Positions 26,529 to 35,506 of a stretch of 64,000 nt of DNA are shown piece by piece (within the stretch, counting starts at the first letter, position 1; every line of letters begins with the position of its first letter). The notes beneath the pieces are model-generated. The model did not search any database, was not told the origin of the DNA, and worked only from the letters and a program-made list of their open reading frames with translations. The stretch is taken from contig NC_014387.1 in NCBI RefSeq assembly GCF_000145035.1, positions 876,276 through 940,275 on the forward strand, written 5' to 3'. The DNA is from Butyrivibrio proteoclasticus B316. GTDB taxonomy: Bacteria; Bacillota; Clostridia; Lachnospirales; Lachnospiraceae. The translations under genes and the position numbers were made by a program.

Positions 26529-26819
26529 ATGTATTCTAGAATTATCTTATGTATTGATGATCATGAAGATGAGACCATTAAGAAGCAGGTTGCCATGCTA
26601 AGCGAGAGGCATCATGCAGCTGTAGAGACAGCAGATGCTGATAGAGCCTTTGATATCATCACAGATGGTAAGACTGATATCCTGTTTATTTGTGATGATG
26701 AGGAATTGTTATCGAAGGCTAAGGCCAAAGGAATAGCTACAAATACCCCTTCTAAGATGAAAGAGTCCTATGCCAAAGCAATGGAGATGCTGAAAGCATT
26801 AGGAAAAGGCGGAAAGTAA
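26529..26819 (+). CDS. Small protein of unknown function
   Basis: 96 residues from the ATG at 26529, chosen because GGAG lies 6 bases upstream; an ATG four codons earlier has no such site. The sequence looks like a small alternating alpha/beta fold: strand YSRIILCIDDHED, helix, then DILFICDDEELL, helix, and a short Lys/Gly tail. No signal peptide or membrane segment. I do not recognise the family. It lies 21 bp after the oxidoreductase and 3 bp before acylphosphatase, so the three are probably co-transcribed. No function is assigned. Confidence 0.65.
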   Translation: MYSRIILCIDDHEDETIKKQVAMLSERHHAAVETADADRAFDIITDGKTDILFICDDEELLSKAKAKGIATNTPSKMKESYAKAMEMLKALGKGGK

Positions 26820-26822
26820 ATA

Positions 26823-27095
26823 ATGATAAAGAGATTCAGGCTTTGCTTTTATGGAATGGTGCAGGGAGTGGGATTCAGATACACTGCCATGCATGCAGCA
26901 AATATGTACAGGCTCACAGGATATGTAAAAAATGAATATGATGGGTCGGTAACCTGTGAAGTCCAGGGGGATGAAGATGCTATTGACAGGTTTGTGGCTA
27001 CTATCCGTAATGGGAGATTTATCGACATATCAAGTATAGACAGGACAACAATGGAAATCATAGCTGATGAACGTTCTTTTGAAGTAAGGTATTGA
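26823..27095 (+). CDS. acyP: Acylphosphatase
   Basis: 90 residues, normal for the family. The signature VQGVGFRYTA holds the catalytic arginine that binds the phosphate, and GYVKNEYDGSVTCEVQG holds the catalytic asparagine and second conserved block. The enzyme hydrolyses acyl phosphates such as acetyl- or carbamoyl-phosphate in the cytoplasm. It starts three bases after the previous stop, with GGCGGAAAG as a likely ribosome binding site, so it should be translated from the same message. Confidence 0.95.
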   Translation: MIKRFRLCFYGMVQGVGFRYTAMHAANMYRLTGYVKNEYDGSVTCEVQGDEDAIDRFVATIRNGRFIDISSIDRTTMEIIADERSFEVRY

Positions 27096-27118
27096 GTGGC
27101 ACAGAGCCACTTAATACC
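27088..27118. terminator. Hairpin between convergent acyP and the ABC transporter operon
   Basis: GGTATT-G-AGTGGC (27088-27100) pairs with GCCACT-T-AATACC (27106-27118), overlapping both stop codons. It could serve both directions, but lacks a strong T-run either way. Confidence 0.5.
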
Positions 27119-27911
27119 GTTCTGCATGTCTCATAACACTGCTCCTTGGAATTACATAAGGATCAAGTGTCTCAGGATCCTCAATTATAGAGCATTCGAG
27201 CCCGTAAATCTGTCTCATAAGATCAGTTGTTATGATATCTCTGGGAGCACCTTCTGCTATAAGTTTTCCACCTTTCATGGCAAAAATGTGATCTGCATAT
27301 CTTATAGATAAGTTGATATCGTGCAGGATTGCAACTATCGTTGTCTTCTTATATTCGTTTAATTTCTCAAGGCAATCAAGAATCTCAACCTGATAAGCAA
27401 TATCGAGATAGGTCGTTGGCTCATCAAGCAGCAGAATATCTGTATCCTGAGCAAGCACAAGAGCTATCCATACTCTCTGACGCTGGCCTCCGGAGAGAGA
27501 ATCCACCGGCTTATCGGCCAGATCCATAATGCCCATAGCTTCCATAGCCGCAGAAATAGCTTCATAATCAGCCTTGGAGAGCTGACCAAGGAAATTCTGA
27601 TATGGAAATCTTCCCCTTGATACCAGGTCAGCAACTGTAATACCGCTGGGAACAAGCGGTGACTGAGGGAGAAGTCCAATCTGTCTTGCGAGGCGGAGAG
27701 TAGGAATTTCGTAAATGGATTTGCCATCTAAGAGTACATTTCCTTGCTGCGGCCTTAAAAGTTTTGCAAAGCTCTTTAAAAGAGTTGATTTTCCACAGCC
27801 GTTAGGACCAATTATTACACTGAATTTCCCTTCAGGAATATCTATATTCAGGCCATTTATGATCGATCTGTCATCATAACCAACAGTCATGTTCTGTCCG
27901 GAAAATTTCAT
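27111..27911 (-). CDS. Iron-siderophore/heme/B12-type ABC importer, ATPase
   Basis: 266 residues with Walker A GPNGCGKST, Q-loop LLPQSP, signature LSGGQRQRVWIA, Walker B ILLLDEPTTYLD and the H-loop ILHDINLS. The sequence is the FecE/FhuC/BtuD type that powers uptake of siderophores, heme or cobalamin. Its ATG shares one base with the stop of the upstream permease (TAATG), indicating translational coupling. It is the last gene of a four-gene minus-strand operon. Confidence 0.93.
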   Translation of the reverse strand: MKFSGQNMTVGYDDRSIINGLNIDIPEGKFSVIIGPNGCGKSTLLKSFAKLLRPQQGNVLLDGKSIYEIPTLRLARQIGLLPQSPLVPSGITVADLVSRGRFPYQNFLGQLSKADYEAISAAMEAMGIMDLADKPVDSLSGGQRQRVWIALVLAQDTDILLLDEPTTYLDIAYQVEILDCLEKLNEYKKTTIVAILHDINLSIRYADHIFAMKGGKLIAEGAPRDIITTDLMRQIYGLECSIIEDPETLDPYVIPRSSVMRHAERY

Positions 27912-28993
27912 TATATCTTATCCCCCTTCCTGTTAAGACGAAGTAATAAAAATAGTAAATAAGGCGCACCAAGGATTCCGGTAATGACGCCTACGGGATA
28001 TTTGGTGCTGAAAAGGTTTTTGGAAGCAAGCTCTGCTGCGTAAACCAGAGCTGTGCCCACAAGACCTGATATCAACATGGCATTTTTGCCATTTCTTGTT
28101 ATGCCCACAGCAATTGGACCAGATAAAAAAGCTATAGATGCAATCGGCCCTGTAGCAGAAGTAGCAACAGCAGATAAAACAAGTGCGCATACCATGCAGC
28201 AGATCCTCACAAGGTTGATCGGAGAACCAAGCGTACTTGCAAACTCATCTCCAAGCTGCATGATCCTGAGGTATCTGTTACATACAAACATCAGTCCGCC
28301 GCACATAACAGTTGTGATCGCAACAGCCGGAATGTCAGAAAGAGTCACAGAGTTAAGACTTCCGCGAAGCCATCTGAGGGCAGTTCCAACGTCATATTCA
28401 GAACCTACGAGCAGCATCCAGGATATAAGAGCATTTAGAACAGCCTGCATACCAATCCCAATCAGGATCATCTTGGTTCCAAAGCCGTTTCCCTTTCCCG
28501 ATAACAGGAATATTATTGCTGTCACTGCAAGCCCCGCTATAACAGAGAAAAAAGAGGCCAAAGCGCCGCTTACTCCGATGATAAGAATGCAGAAAACAGC
28601 GGCAGCAGAAGAACCGGAGGTGATACCTATTATGTCGGGACTTGCCAGAGGATTACGCAAGAGACTCTGGAAAGTATAGCCTGCAATTCCAAAAGAAAAA
28701 CCTGCAAGCCCGCCTACAATCAGCCTTGGAAGCCTTAATGAAATGATAGTGTAAGAGGCTTTTGAAGACTGATCTATAAAAAGGGCTTTCACAACCTGAG
28801 AAATAGAATAATTGGTATTACCTATCGTCATCATCAGTATTCCCAGGACTGTTATTACAAACAGTAACGTCAGAGTACAGATGAGGTTACGATGATATGA
28901 TTTTCTATATATTTTTTTTAGTGTACTTTCGGTATTATACATATCTGATCTTTTCTTGAATTTTAAATGTGTATCAATATGAATATTGCTCAT
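27911..28993 (-). CDS. FecCD-type ABC importer permease (second)
   Basis: 360 residues with about ten membrane segments and the FecCD/BtuC hallmarks RLPRLIVGGLAGFSFGIAGY, NPLASPDIIGITSGSS and a C-terminal GVITGILGAPYLLFLL. An N-terminal cytoplasmic extension of about 35 polar residues precedes the first helix. Starts at Met1 or at MYNTEST (codon 18) both lack a good ribosome binding site, so the start is uncertain. It lies 15 bp after the first permease and should form a heterodimer with it. Confidence 0.9.
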   Translation of the reverse strand: MSNIHIDTHLKFKKRSDMYNTESTLKKIYRKSYHRNLICTLTLLFVITVLGILMMTIGNTNYSISQVVKALFIDQSSKASYTIISLRLPRLIVGGLAGFSFGIAGYTFQSLLRNPLASPDIIGITSGSSAAAVFCILIIGVSGALASFFSVIAGLAVTAIIFLLSGKGNGFGTKMILIGIGMQAVLNALISWMLLVGSEYDVGTALRWLRGSLNSVTLSDIPAVAITTVMCGGLMFVCNRYLRIMQLGDEFASTLGSPINLVRICCMVCALVLSAVATSATGPIASIAFLSGPIAVGITRNGKNAMLISGLVGTALVYAAELASKNLFSTKYPVGVITGILGAPYLLFLLLRLNRKGDKI

Positions 28994-29008
28994 ATTTACG
29001 CTATCTTT

Positions 29009-30025
29009 TTACATACCTTTAGCCTTACTTCTTGCTACAATCCAGATAAAAATAGGAGCTCCGAGAATTGCAGTAATTATGCCGACTTCCAGTTCACCGG
29101 GACGCCCCAGAACTCTTCCAATCACGTCAGATATCACCAGAAGCCCAGCCCCGCCAACAGCAGAAAAAGGAATTATAAGCCTCATATCATTATCAAGGAG
29201 CTGCCTTACAAGATGGGGGAGCATCAGCCCTACAAAGCCGACAGGTCCCGCAATTGCTGTAACGACAGCACACAGCATGACACCCGCCAGTGCAGAAAGA
29301 GCCCTTACAAGGCCTACATTAACTCCGAGAGAAACTGCCATTTCATCCCCAAGTGCCATAGCATTTAAGGATGATGCAAGAATTAGAGCCATGATTATTC
29401 CTATGATCACAAAAGGAAGTACGAGCCTGATATCATCACAGGTGGCACCGCCTATACTGCCAATCTGCCAGAATCTGAATTCTTTCATTACCTGAGAATC
29501 AGGCAGCATTATGGTGTTGACTAAAGCTCCGAGGGCAGTACTGACTGCGGCTCCTGAGAGAGCAAGCTTAAGTGAATTGGCACCGCCAAATCCATAGGAA
29601 GCAATTCCATAGACGAAAAGAGCTGTCAGTATTGCGCCTACAAAAGACAGGCCAATTAACCCAAGCCCTGAACTAATATTGAGGTAAGCAATTCCAATCA
29701 CCACCATAAGAGAAGCCCCTGTATTGACACCAAGAATACTAGGATCTGCCACAGGGTTTCTGGTTATTGCCTGCATCAGGGCACCGGATACCCCAAGCGC
29801 AGAACCAGCCAAAACACCAAAGACTGTTCTTGGTATTCTGGCGGCTATAACTGCAGCCTCAAAGGAATCGCTACCGGAATTAAAAAGGTAGCCAAGAACA
29901 TCCCCAAAGGGGATGCTCTTGCTGCCATAAGCTACTGAGCTAAGCAGCGCTACTACCACGATAACTATTTCCAAAACTGCGAATATTAAGATTTTTGATT
30001 TACTGTATTTTTGCTGCGGCATCAT
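29009..30025 (-). CDS. FecCD-type ABC importer permease (first)
   Basis: 338 residues with about ten transmembrane helices. Motifs include RIPRTVFGVLAGSALGVSGA, NPVADPSILGVNTGAS, LPHLVRQLLDNDMR and the C-terminal GIITAILGAPIFIWI. It overlaps the end of the substrate-binding protein gene by 26 bases, implying tight coupling. The paired FecCD permeases form the membrane channel of the importer. Confidence 0.92.
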   Translation of the reverse strand: MMPQQKYSKSKILIFAVLEIVIVVVALLSSVAYGSKSIPFGDVLGYLFNSGSDSFEAAVIAARIPRTVFGVLAGSALGVSGALMQAITRNPVADPSILGVNTGASLMVVIGIAYLNISSGLGLIGLSFVGAILTALFVYGIASYGFGGANSLKLALSGAAVSTALGALVNTIMLPDSQVMKEFRFWQIGSIGGATCDDIRLVLPFVIIGIIMALILASSLNAMALGDEMAVSLGVNVGLVRALSALAGVMLCAVVTAIAGPVGFVGLMLPHLVRQLLDNDMRLIIPFSAVGGAGLLVISDVIGRVLGRPGELEVGIITAILGAPIFIWIVARSKAKGM

Positions 30026-31097
30026 TTAACGCTTTCAGATAATCATCAATGCAATATGGTATAGACAGAACAGTTGGTGTGCTTGCAGCTGCAAGTACAT
30101 CGTTTGAGTCAAGAAGTACAAAAGCTCCGTTATTAACAGCAGGAATCTTGGAGAATCTTCCATCCTTCTGCATAGCTTCTACAAGTGACTCCTGACCGTA
30201 AGTGATGATGATATCAACATCATCAAGGAGATCTGCATTCTCAGCACTTACAGTTATAGAAAAAGCTGTATCATCTTCGATGAGATTAGTTACACTTTCC
30301 GATGTAACAAGGCCAAGGTCTCCAAGGAAAGCGGCTCTTGGATCATTGTTAGTATAAATATAGAAAGTTCCAAGATCATCTTCGCTGAGCCAGAAGAAAC
30401 CAACTTTTTTACCCTCAAGATCAGGGTACTCGGAAAGCTTCTCTGCGATAAGTTCCTCAGTCTCTGCTACAAGAGTTCTGCCTTCGTCTTCAAGACCAAG
30501 AGCAGAAGCGTCGTTAATTGTCTCATCCTGCCAGGTTGTTGACCAGGCAATCTCAGGATATGCTACAACAGGAGCAATCTCTGAAAGTCTGTCATATTCT
30601 TCCTGGCTAAGTCCTGAATAAGCTGCGAGGATAACGTCGGGAGCGCAATCTGCGATCGCCTCATAGTCCCATCCGTCTGTATCGTCAAAAACATTTGGCT
30701 CTGCACCAAGCTCTGTGAAAGCATTAGCTGTCCATGCAAGAAGTCCGTTCTCATCGCGTGGTCCAAAGTTTGCCTCAGAGATTCCTACAGGAACAACTCC
30801 AAGAGCAAGAGGAACATCAGGGTTACCCCATGCGATAGCTACTACGTTTTCTGGCTTTTCAGAAATAACTGTTTCGCCGAGTGCGTGTTTAATTGTCATA
30901 GGAAAAGAAGCATTGCTGTTTGAAAGTGATGTGCTGTCTGCATTAGCTTCTGGAGCAGCGCTATCAGCTGTCTCATTTGTCACTTCAAGAGCAGATGATT
31001 CCTCATTTATATTGTCAGCATTATCGGCTGAGCCGCATGCTGTAACGCCTGCTGTAAGTGCAAGCGCAGTTAGTACTGATAATAATTTTCTTTTCAT
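30000..31097 (-). CDS. Siderophore/heme-type ABC importer substrate-binding lipoprotein
   Basis: 365 residues. The N-terminus MKRKLLSVLTALALTAGVTAC is a lipoprotein signal with lipobox VTAC, followed by an acidic Ala/Asn/Ser linker that tethers it outside the membrane. The mature part is a class III (FecB/FhuD-like) binding protein, with the motif PENVVAIAWGNPDVPLALG and the long central helix typical of this class. First gene of the operon; its promoter region holds nested GTTAG/CTAAC inverted repeats. The ligand is inferred from family only. Confidence 0.92.
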   Translation of the reverse strand: MKRKLLSVLTALALTAGVTACGSADNADNINEESSALEVTNETADSAAPEANADSTSLSNSNASFPMTIKHALGETVISEKPENVVAIAWGNPDVPLALGVVPVGISEANFGPRDENGLLAWTANAFTELGAEPNVFDDTDGWDYEAIADCAPDVILAAYSGLSQEEYDRLSEIAPVVAYPEIAWSTTWQDETINDASALGLEDEGRTLVAETEELIAEKLSEYPDLEGKKVGFFWLSEDDLGTFYIYTNNDPRAAFLGDLGLVTSESVTNLIEDDTAFSITVSAENADLLDDVDIIITYGQESLVEAMQKDGRFSKIPAVNNGAFVLLDSNDVLAAASTPTVLSIPYCIDDYLKALNDAAAKIQ

Positions 31098-31122
31098 TAT
31101 GTCTCTCCTCGTTTCATAAAAT

Positions 31123-31182
31123 GCTAACTATTCGTTAGCGGAAACTAACAAGGATTGTTACACATTGCTAACAAGATGTCAA
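31123..31182 (-). promoter_or_regulatory. Promoter and operator cluster of the importer operon
   Basis: On the minus strand a perfect -35 TTGACA (31182-31177) is followed after 17 bp by AACAAT (31159-31154). The palindrome TTGTTA-N8-TAACAA (31155-31174) fills the spacer. Two further repeats, GCTAAC/GTTAGC (31123-31139) and GTTAG/CTAAC (31134-31149), overlap each other just downstream. This layout fits repression by a metal-responsive regulator such as DtxR/IdeR or Fur type; which one is inference. Confidence 0.65.
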
Positions 31183-31244
31183 GCGTATTTTGTAAAATAT
31201 TATTGCGCAAGGTGATATTTGCTGGAACGTATAGTGATATGAGC

Positions 31245-31563
31245 GTTACTGTTCAGACAGAAATGTGCACTATGCTGCACATTTCGTGAGAAAATGATTC
31301 ATATGAGCAGGCAGAAATGCTTCATATGAATTATGTTAATCATGGAGGAATTCGTATATCATATATATTGGACTAGTGTACTGACTCGTTCATCTTAAAT
31401 CAAATAATGCAGTATATGGATGTATCTACAAGGCAATTCAAAATTAAGGATTGATTAATAATTTCCTGACTATACTGTTTGCAAACGATACATAAAGAAT
31501 GTGTTACTGCAGAAAACAAAGCTTATTCAGAAGAAAGCTCTTTTTCTAAAAATGAACAGTAAC
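31245..31563. mobile_element. Candidate MITE-like element with 11-bp terminal inverted repeats
   Basis: GTTACTGTTCA (31245-31255) and TGAACAGTAAC (31553-31563) are perfect inverted repeats 319 bp apart end to end, enclosing no gene. The left end is copy 2 of the palindromic element (hairpin AAATGTGCA 31261-31269 / TGCACATTT 31276-31284). A further 10-bp inverted repeat ATTCATATGA/TCATATGAAT lies at 31297-31331. The right end is 6 bp before the likely ribosome binding site of the permease gene. No target duplication was identified. Confidence 0.5.
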
Positions 31564-31579
31564 AGGAAAGGACACAAAA

Positions 31580-33952
31580 ATGTTTTTCAGAATATTGCGA
31601 AATGATCTAAAGCGCAAGAAGATCATGAATACGGTACTCCTGCTTTTTGTGATACTCTCTGCGATGTTTGCAGCAAGTAGTGCCAACAATATGGTTTCGG
31701 TGTACGGAGGCATCGACTACTTTGCTGAGAAGGCCGGAATGTCTGACTATATAGTTCTGACCCTCAATGAAAACGGAAGCTGCCCGGCAGATGACGCCAT
31801 AAAAAGAGCTAAATCAGTTACGGATACCAAGAAAGAGGACATCATATACCTTGCCTCCAAGAACCTTAAAAAAGACGGTAAAAAATATGTGGATTTTGAA
31901 AATACCGGACTTATAACTTCAATAGAGGAACGACAACTTAATTACTTTGATGCTAATGATGAAGTGATAGAGGAAATTCCTGAGGGCCACATCTATCTGG
32001 GAGGGCTTCTTGCCGATGAATCCAGAACAACTATTGGAGATAAGGTCAGCATCGAGATTGAAGGGATATCCAAAGATTTCATTATAGACGGATATATCAA
32101 GGATGCGCTCTTTGGTTCACCCTATATGGGAAATCCAAGAGTTCTGATGAACGGTCGTGATGCAGATGAATACATGGATAAAGATGAAGTAAGGCTTTTC
32201 CATACAGGCAGCATCTATTATATTTTCACAGATGACCTCAAGGCGCTCAAGCAGGAGCTGTCTGACATTCAGGGAGCACTTCTGTCAATAGATACGTCTG
32301 TTCTCAAGATGACCTTTATGCTTGATATGGTGACTGCAGGGCTTTTGATGGTAGTCAGCATATGCCTTATCCTTATTTCTTTTGCCATGCTGTCATTCAC
32401 TATCAAATTCACGCAGGCTGAGGATTTCAGAGAAATTGGAGTTATGAAGGCAGTTGGACTAAAAGCCGGTGCCATAAGACGCCTTTATCTCATTAAATAC
32501 CTGTTTTTAGCCTGCATCGGCGCTATAATAGGCTATTTTCTGAGCATTCCTTTTGGCGATTTTCTGCTTAAGAGCGTCAGCAAAAGACTTCTCCTTGGAA
32601 ATGAGAACCATGTACTTATAGGGATTGTGAGCGCAATAGCAGTTGTGGCAATAATAGTTCTTTTTTGCTATGGATGCACAGGCAGCATCAGGAAAATGTC
32701 CCCAATTGATGCAGTGAGAAACGGGGAGACAGGAGAGAGATTCAGGAAAAAAGCTGTGATCACCCTCTCGAGGAGTAGGCTATCTTCCAATCTTTTCCTT
32801 GCACTCAACGACATTCTCAGTAAGCCCAGGCAGTATGTGAGCATGCTTGTGACATTTACAGTATGTCTTCTTTTAATAACCATGCTGGCTAATACGGCCA
32901 ACACTCTGATGAGTGATAAACTTCTCTTCCTCATGGGAACGACTGACAGTGATGTTTTCATGGCTTCTACCGAGAGAATCATGGAAACCATGGGAAGCAG
33001 GGATGAAGATACGCTCAGGAACATCATAGAGGATATTGAGGATAAGCTAAAAGAAAATAAGATGCCTGGCAAAGTCCATGTGGAGCTCATGTACAACATT
33101 CCTGTCACGTTTGATAATGAAAAAATCCAGGTCATGATGCAGCAGTGTAAGGATACTCAAACCACCGAATATGTCTACAGCAGCGGAATGGCTCCTTTAT
33201 ATGAAAACGAAGTGGCATTTACAAGGCAGATACTAGATGACCTTGGCGCGGAAATTGGCGATAAGGTTACCATGGAGATAAATGGAGAGAAAAGAGAGTA
33301 CCTCATAACAGCCACATTTTCCTCTTTTAACCAGATTGGAAAAGTCGGAAGGCTCCATCAGGATGTTCCTGTCAGGGAAATTGATGCTGTATCTGCCCAT
33401 GCTTTTCAGATAGATTTCGACGATGATCCTACAGATGAAGTTATTGAGGAGAGGATTGAGAAGTTAAAAGATATTTTTGAAACACAGGAAATATTTGACA
33501 AGGCAGAGTATGTTGACGAATCAACAAGCTCAGCGTCAACTCTAAATTACGCCAAGAATCTGGTACTTGTAATGGCAATTATAATAGCATGTCTTGTTAC
33601 AGTGCTGATGGAGAGATCCTTTATCAGCAAGGAAACGGGAGAGATAGCACTGATGAAAGCTATTGGCTTTAGGAACAGAGCGATATGTGCTCAGCACACC
33701 TTGAGATTTGCGTCTCTCATGGTCATAGCATCAGTAATCTCGGCTATAATGACAATTCCGTTTACAAGACTTGTCTGTGACAGGATATTTGCGATAATGG
33801 GCGCTATGTCCGGAATTGAGTACAAGATAGTTCCTGCAGAAGTTTTCATACTGTATCCTGCTATCCTGTCTATAGCGGTTGTGGCAGCAGCTTTTATTAC
33901 ATCCCTTTACGCCGGGACTGTTAGAGCAGATGCCCTTGGAAATATTGAGTAA
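31580..33952 (+). CDS. FtsX/MacB-type ABC transporter permease
   Basis: 790-residue membrane protein. A first helix (about 15-38) is followed by an extracellular domain (40-250), three helices (255-375), a fifth helix (about 415-435), a second extracellular domain (440-650) and three C-terminal helices (655-780). This is two FtsX units in one chain. The motif REIGVMKAVGLKAGAIRRLY is matched by EIALMKAIGFRNRAI in the second half. Such permeases work mechanically on periplasmic or extracellular substrates or lipoproteins, and do not pump small molecules through a pore. The ATPase follows and a two-component system after that, suggesting envelope stress or peptide sensing. Confidence 0.87.
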   Translation: MFFRILRNDLKRKKIMNTVLLLFVILSAMFAASSANNMVSVYGGIDYFAEKAGMSDYIVLTLNENGSCPADDAIKRAKSVTDTKKEDIIYLASKNLKKDGKKYVDFENTGLITSIEERQLNYFDANDEVIEEIPEGHIYLGGLLADESRTTIGDKVSIEIEGISKDFIIDGYIKDALFGSPYMGNPRVLMNGRDADEYMDKDEVRLFHTGSIYYIFTDDLKALKQELSDIQGALLSIDTSVLKMTFMLDMVTAGLLMVVSICLILISFAMLSFTIKFTQAEDFREIGVMKAVGLKAGAIRRLYLIKYLFLACIGAIIGYFLSIPFGDFLLKSVSKRLLLGNENHVLIGIVSAIAVVAIIVLFCYGCTGSIRKMSPIDAVRNGETGERFRKKAVITLSRSRLSSNLFLALNDILSKPRQYVSMLVTFTVCLLLITMLANTANTLMSDKLLFLMGTTDSDVFMASTERIMETMGSRDEDTLRNIIEDIEDKLKENKMPGKVHVELMYNIPVTFDNEKIQVMMQQCKDTQTTEYVYSSGMAPLYENEVAFTRQILDDLGAEIGDKVTMEINGEKREYLITATFSSFNQIGKVGRLHQDVPVREIDAVSAHAFQIDFDDDPTDEVIEERIEKLKDIFETQEIFDKAEYVDESTSSASTLNYAKNLVLVMAIIIACLVTVLMERSFISKETGEIALMKAIGFRNRAICAQHTLRFASLMVIASVISAIMTIPFTRLVCDRIFAIMGAMSGIEYKIVPAEVFILYPAILSIAVVAAAFITSLYAGTVRADALGNIE

Positions 33953-34004
33953 CAGATATCAGTAGAAATGTGAGCCATACATAGTAACAGATATCAGTAG
34001 AAAT
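33948..34004 (+). repeat. 22-bp direct repeat after the permease stop
   Basis: AGTAACAGATATCAGTAGAA plus AT occurs at 33948-33969 and 33983-34004, identical over 22 bp with a 35-bp period. The first copy contains the permease stop codon, which suggests a local duplication of the gene end. Confidence 0.85.
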
Positions 34005-34028
34005 AGGATTCAAAAATAGGAGAAAGAC

Positions 34029-34796
34029 ATGAGCAAAGTTATAGATGTTAAGGATTTGTGCAAGACCTATGTAGTTAATAAAAAACAGAATAATGTTCTT
34101 AGGAATGTAAGTTTTTCCATAGAAGATGGTGAAATGGTAGGAATCATGGGCCCTTCGGGCTCAGGTAAGTCAACCCTTTTGTACACAGTCTCCGGAATGG
34201 ACAGAATGACTGCAGGAAGTGTCTCTTTTGACGGAAAAGAGCTGTCTGACCTAAACGATAATGAGATGGCTGACGTAAGACTTGATGATATGGGATTTAT
34301 ATTTCAGCAGATGTATATGATGAAAAATCTCTCAATTCTCGATAATATAATATTACCGGCAGTTAAATCCCGCAAATGCAGGGAGAGCAGAAATGATACT
34401 GAGAAAAGAGGACGAGCTCTCATGAGAAAGCTTGGAATCGAGGAAACTGCTGATAATGATATCAATGAGGTTTCAGGTGGTCAGCTTCAGAGAGCCTGTA
34501 TCTGCAGGAGCATGATCAATAATCCCAAGGTCATATTTGCAGATGAACCGACCGGAGCGCTCAACCGCACAGCTTCTGATGAAGTTATGGATGAGATGGT
34601 TGGCCTGAACAAGGAGGGCACAACGATCATGCTGGTCACACATGATGTCAAGGTTGCGAGCAGATGCTCGAGAGTACTGTATATCGTCGATGGAAACATT
34701 CAGGGAGAGTACAAACTGGGAAACTTTGAGGGCAAAGAAAACCTGAGGGACAGGGAGAGAATGCTCAATAACTGGTTACTAGAGATGGGCTGGTAA
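34029..34796 (+). CDS. ABC transporter ATP-binding protein (LolD/MacB class)
   Basis: 255 residues with Walker A GPSGSGKST, Q-loop FIFQQMYMM, signature VSGGQLQRACICRS, Walker B VIFADEPTGALN and H-loop LVTHDVKVA. The DEPTGAL variant is characteristic of ATPases paired with FtsX-type permeases. It lies 76 bp after that permease and 7 bp before the response regulator, so permease, ATPase, regulator and kinase probably form one unit. Confidence 0.93.
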   Translation: MSKVIDVKDLCKTYVVNKKQNNVLRNVSFSIEDGEMVGIMGPSGSGKSTLLYTVSGMDRMTAGSVSFDGKELSDLNDNEMADVRLDDMGFIFQQMYMMKNLSILDNIILPAVKSRKCRESRNDTEKRGRALMRKLGIEETADNDINEVSGGQLQRACICRSMINNPKVIFADEPTGALNRTASDEVMDEMVGLNKEGTTIMLVTHDVKVASRCSRVLYIVDGNIQGEYKLGNFEGKENLRDRERMLNNWLLEMGW

Positions 34797-34803
34797 AAAA
34801 ACT

Positions 34804-35466
34804 ATGACAGATATCTTAGTGGTTGAAGATAATCAGGAACTAAGGGAAGTTCTTGTGGATTTCCTGAGAAATGAAGGTTACACCGTATCCGGAACAGGAG
34901 ATGGTGACAAGGCCCTTGCACTGTATGAAAAATATGGTGCAAGGCTTCTTGTGCTTGATATAATGCTGCCCGGCGCAAGTGGCATGAGGATTCTTGATAA
35001 AGTCAGGGAAAAATCCAACACCCCGGTTATCATGGTGAGCGCCAAGCTGGGCAAAGATGATAAGCTCAGTGCCCTAATATCCGGTGCTGATGATTATATA
35101 GAAAAACCCTATGATATAGATATCCTCATAGCCAAGATCAAGGGCATATTTAAAAGGCGCCTTGCCATTGATGAAATTACAGATGGGAACATAACGCTTG
35201 ACCTTGTCCATGAGCAGATAATAAAAGATGGCCAGGTTATTGAAGCTACCACCAAGGAATTTGAACTCTTAAAGCTCCTGATGGAGAACAAGGGGCATAC
35301 TCTTGTGAAACATTATATTTTCAGCACGATCTGGGGCTCGGACTCAGAGTCGGAGGAACAGACTCTTACAGTTCATATCAGAAGGCTCAGGGAGAAGCTG
35401 GAAGATAATCCCAAAGTTCCTGTGAGGATCATAACCGTGTGGGGGAAGGGGTACCGCTACGAATAA
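34804..35466 (+). CDS. OmpR-family response regulator
   Basis: 220 residues. The receiver domain has the acidic pair in VVEDNQE, the phosphoacceptor aspartate in LLVLDIMLPG, and the conserved lysine in YIEKPYD. The C-terminal winged-helix domain ends with TLTVHIRRLREKLEDNPKVP and TVWGKGYRYE. It should bind DNA when phosphorylated by the kinase encoded next. Targets probably include the adjacent ABC genes, an inference from co-location. Confidence 0.95.
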   Translation: MTDILVVEDNQELREVLVDFLRNEGYTVSGTGDGDKALALYEKYGARLLVLDIMLPGASGMRILDKVREKSNTPVIMVSAKLGKDDKLSALISGADDYIEKPYDIDILIAKIKGIFKRRLAIDEITDGNITLDLVHEQIIKDGQVIEATTKEFELLKLLMENKGHTLVKHYIFSTIWGSDSESEEQTLTVHIRRLREKLEDNPKVPVRIITVWGKGYRYE

Positions 35467-35506
35467 GGACAATTCTACTAATAACATTACGATAAACTAT
35501 CTTAAA

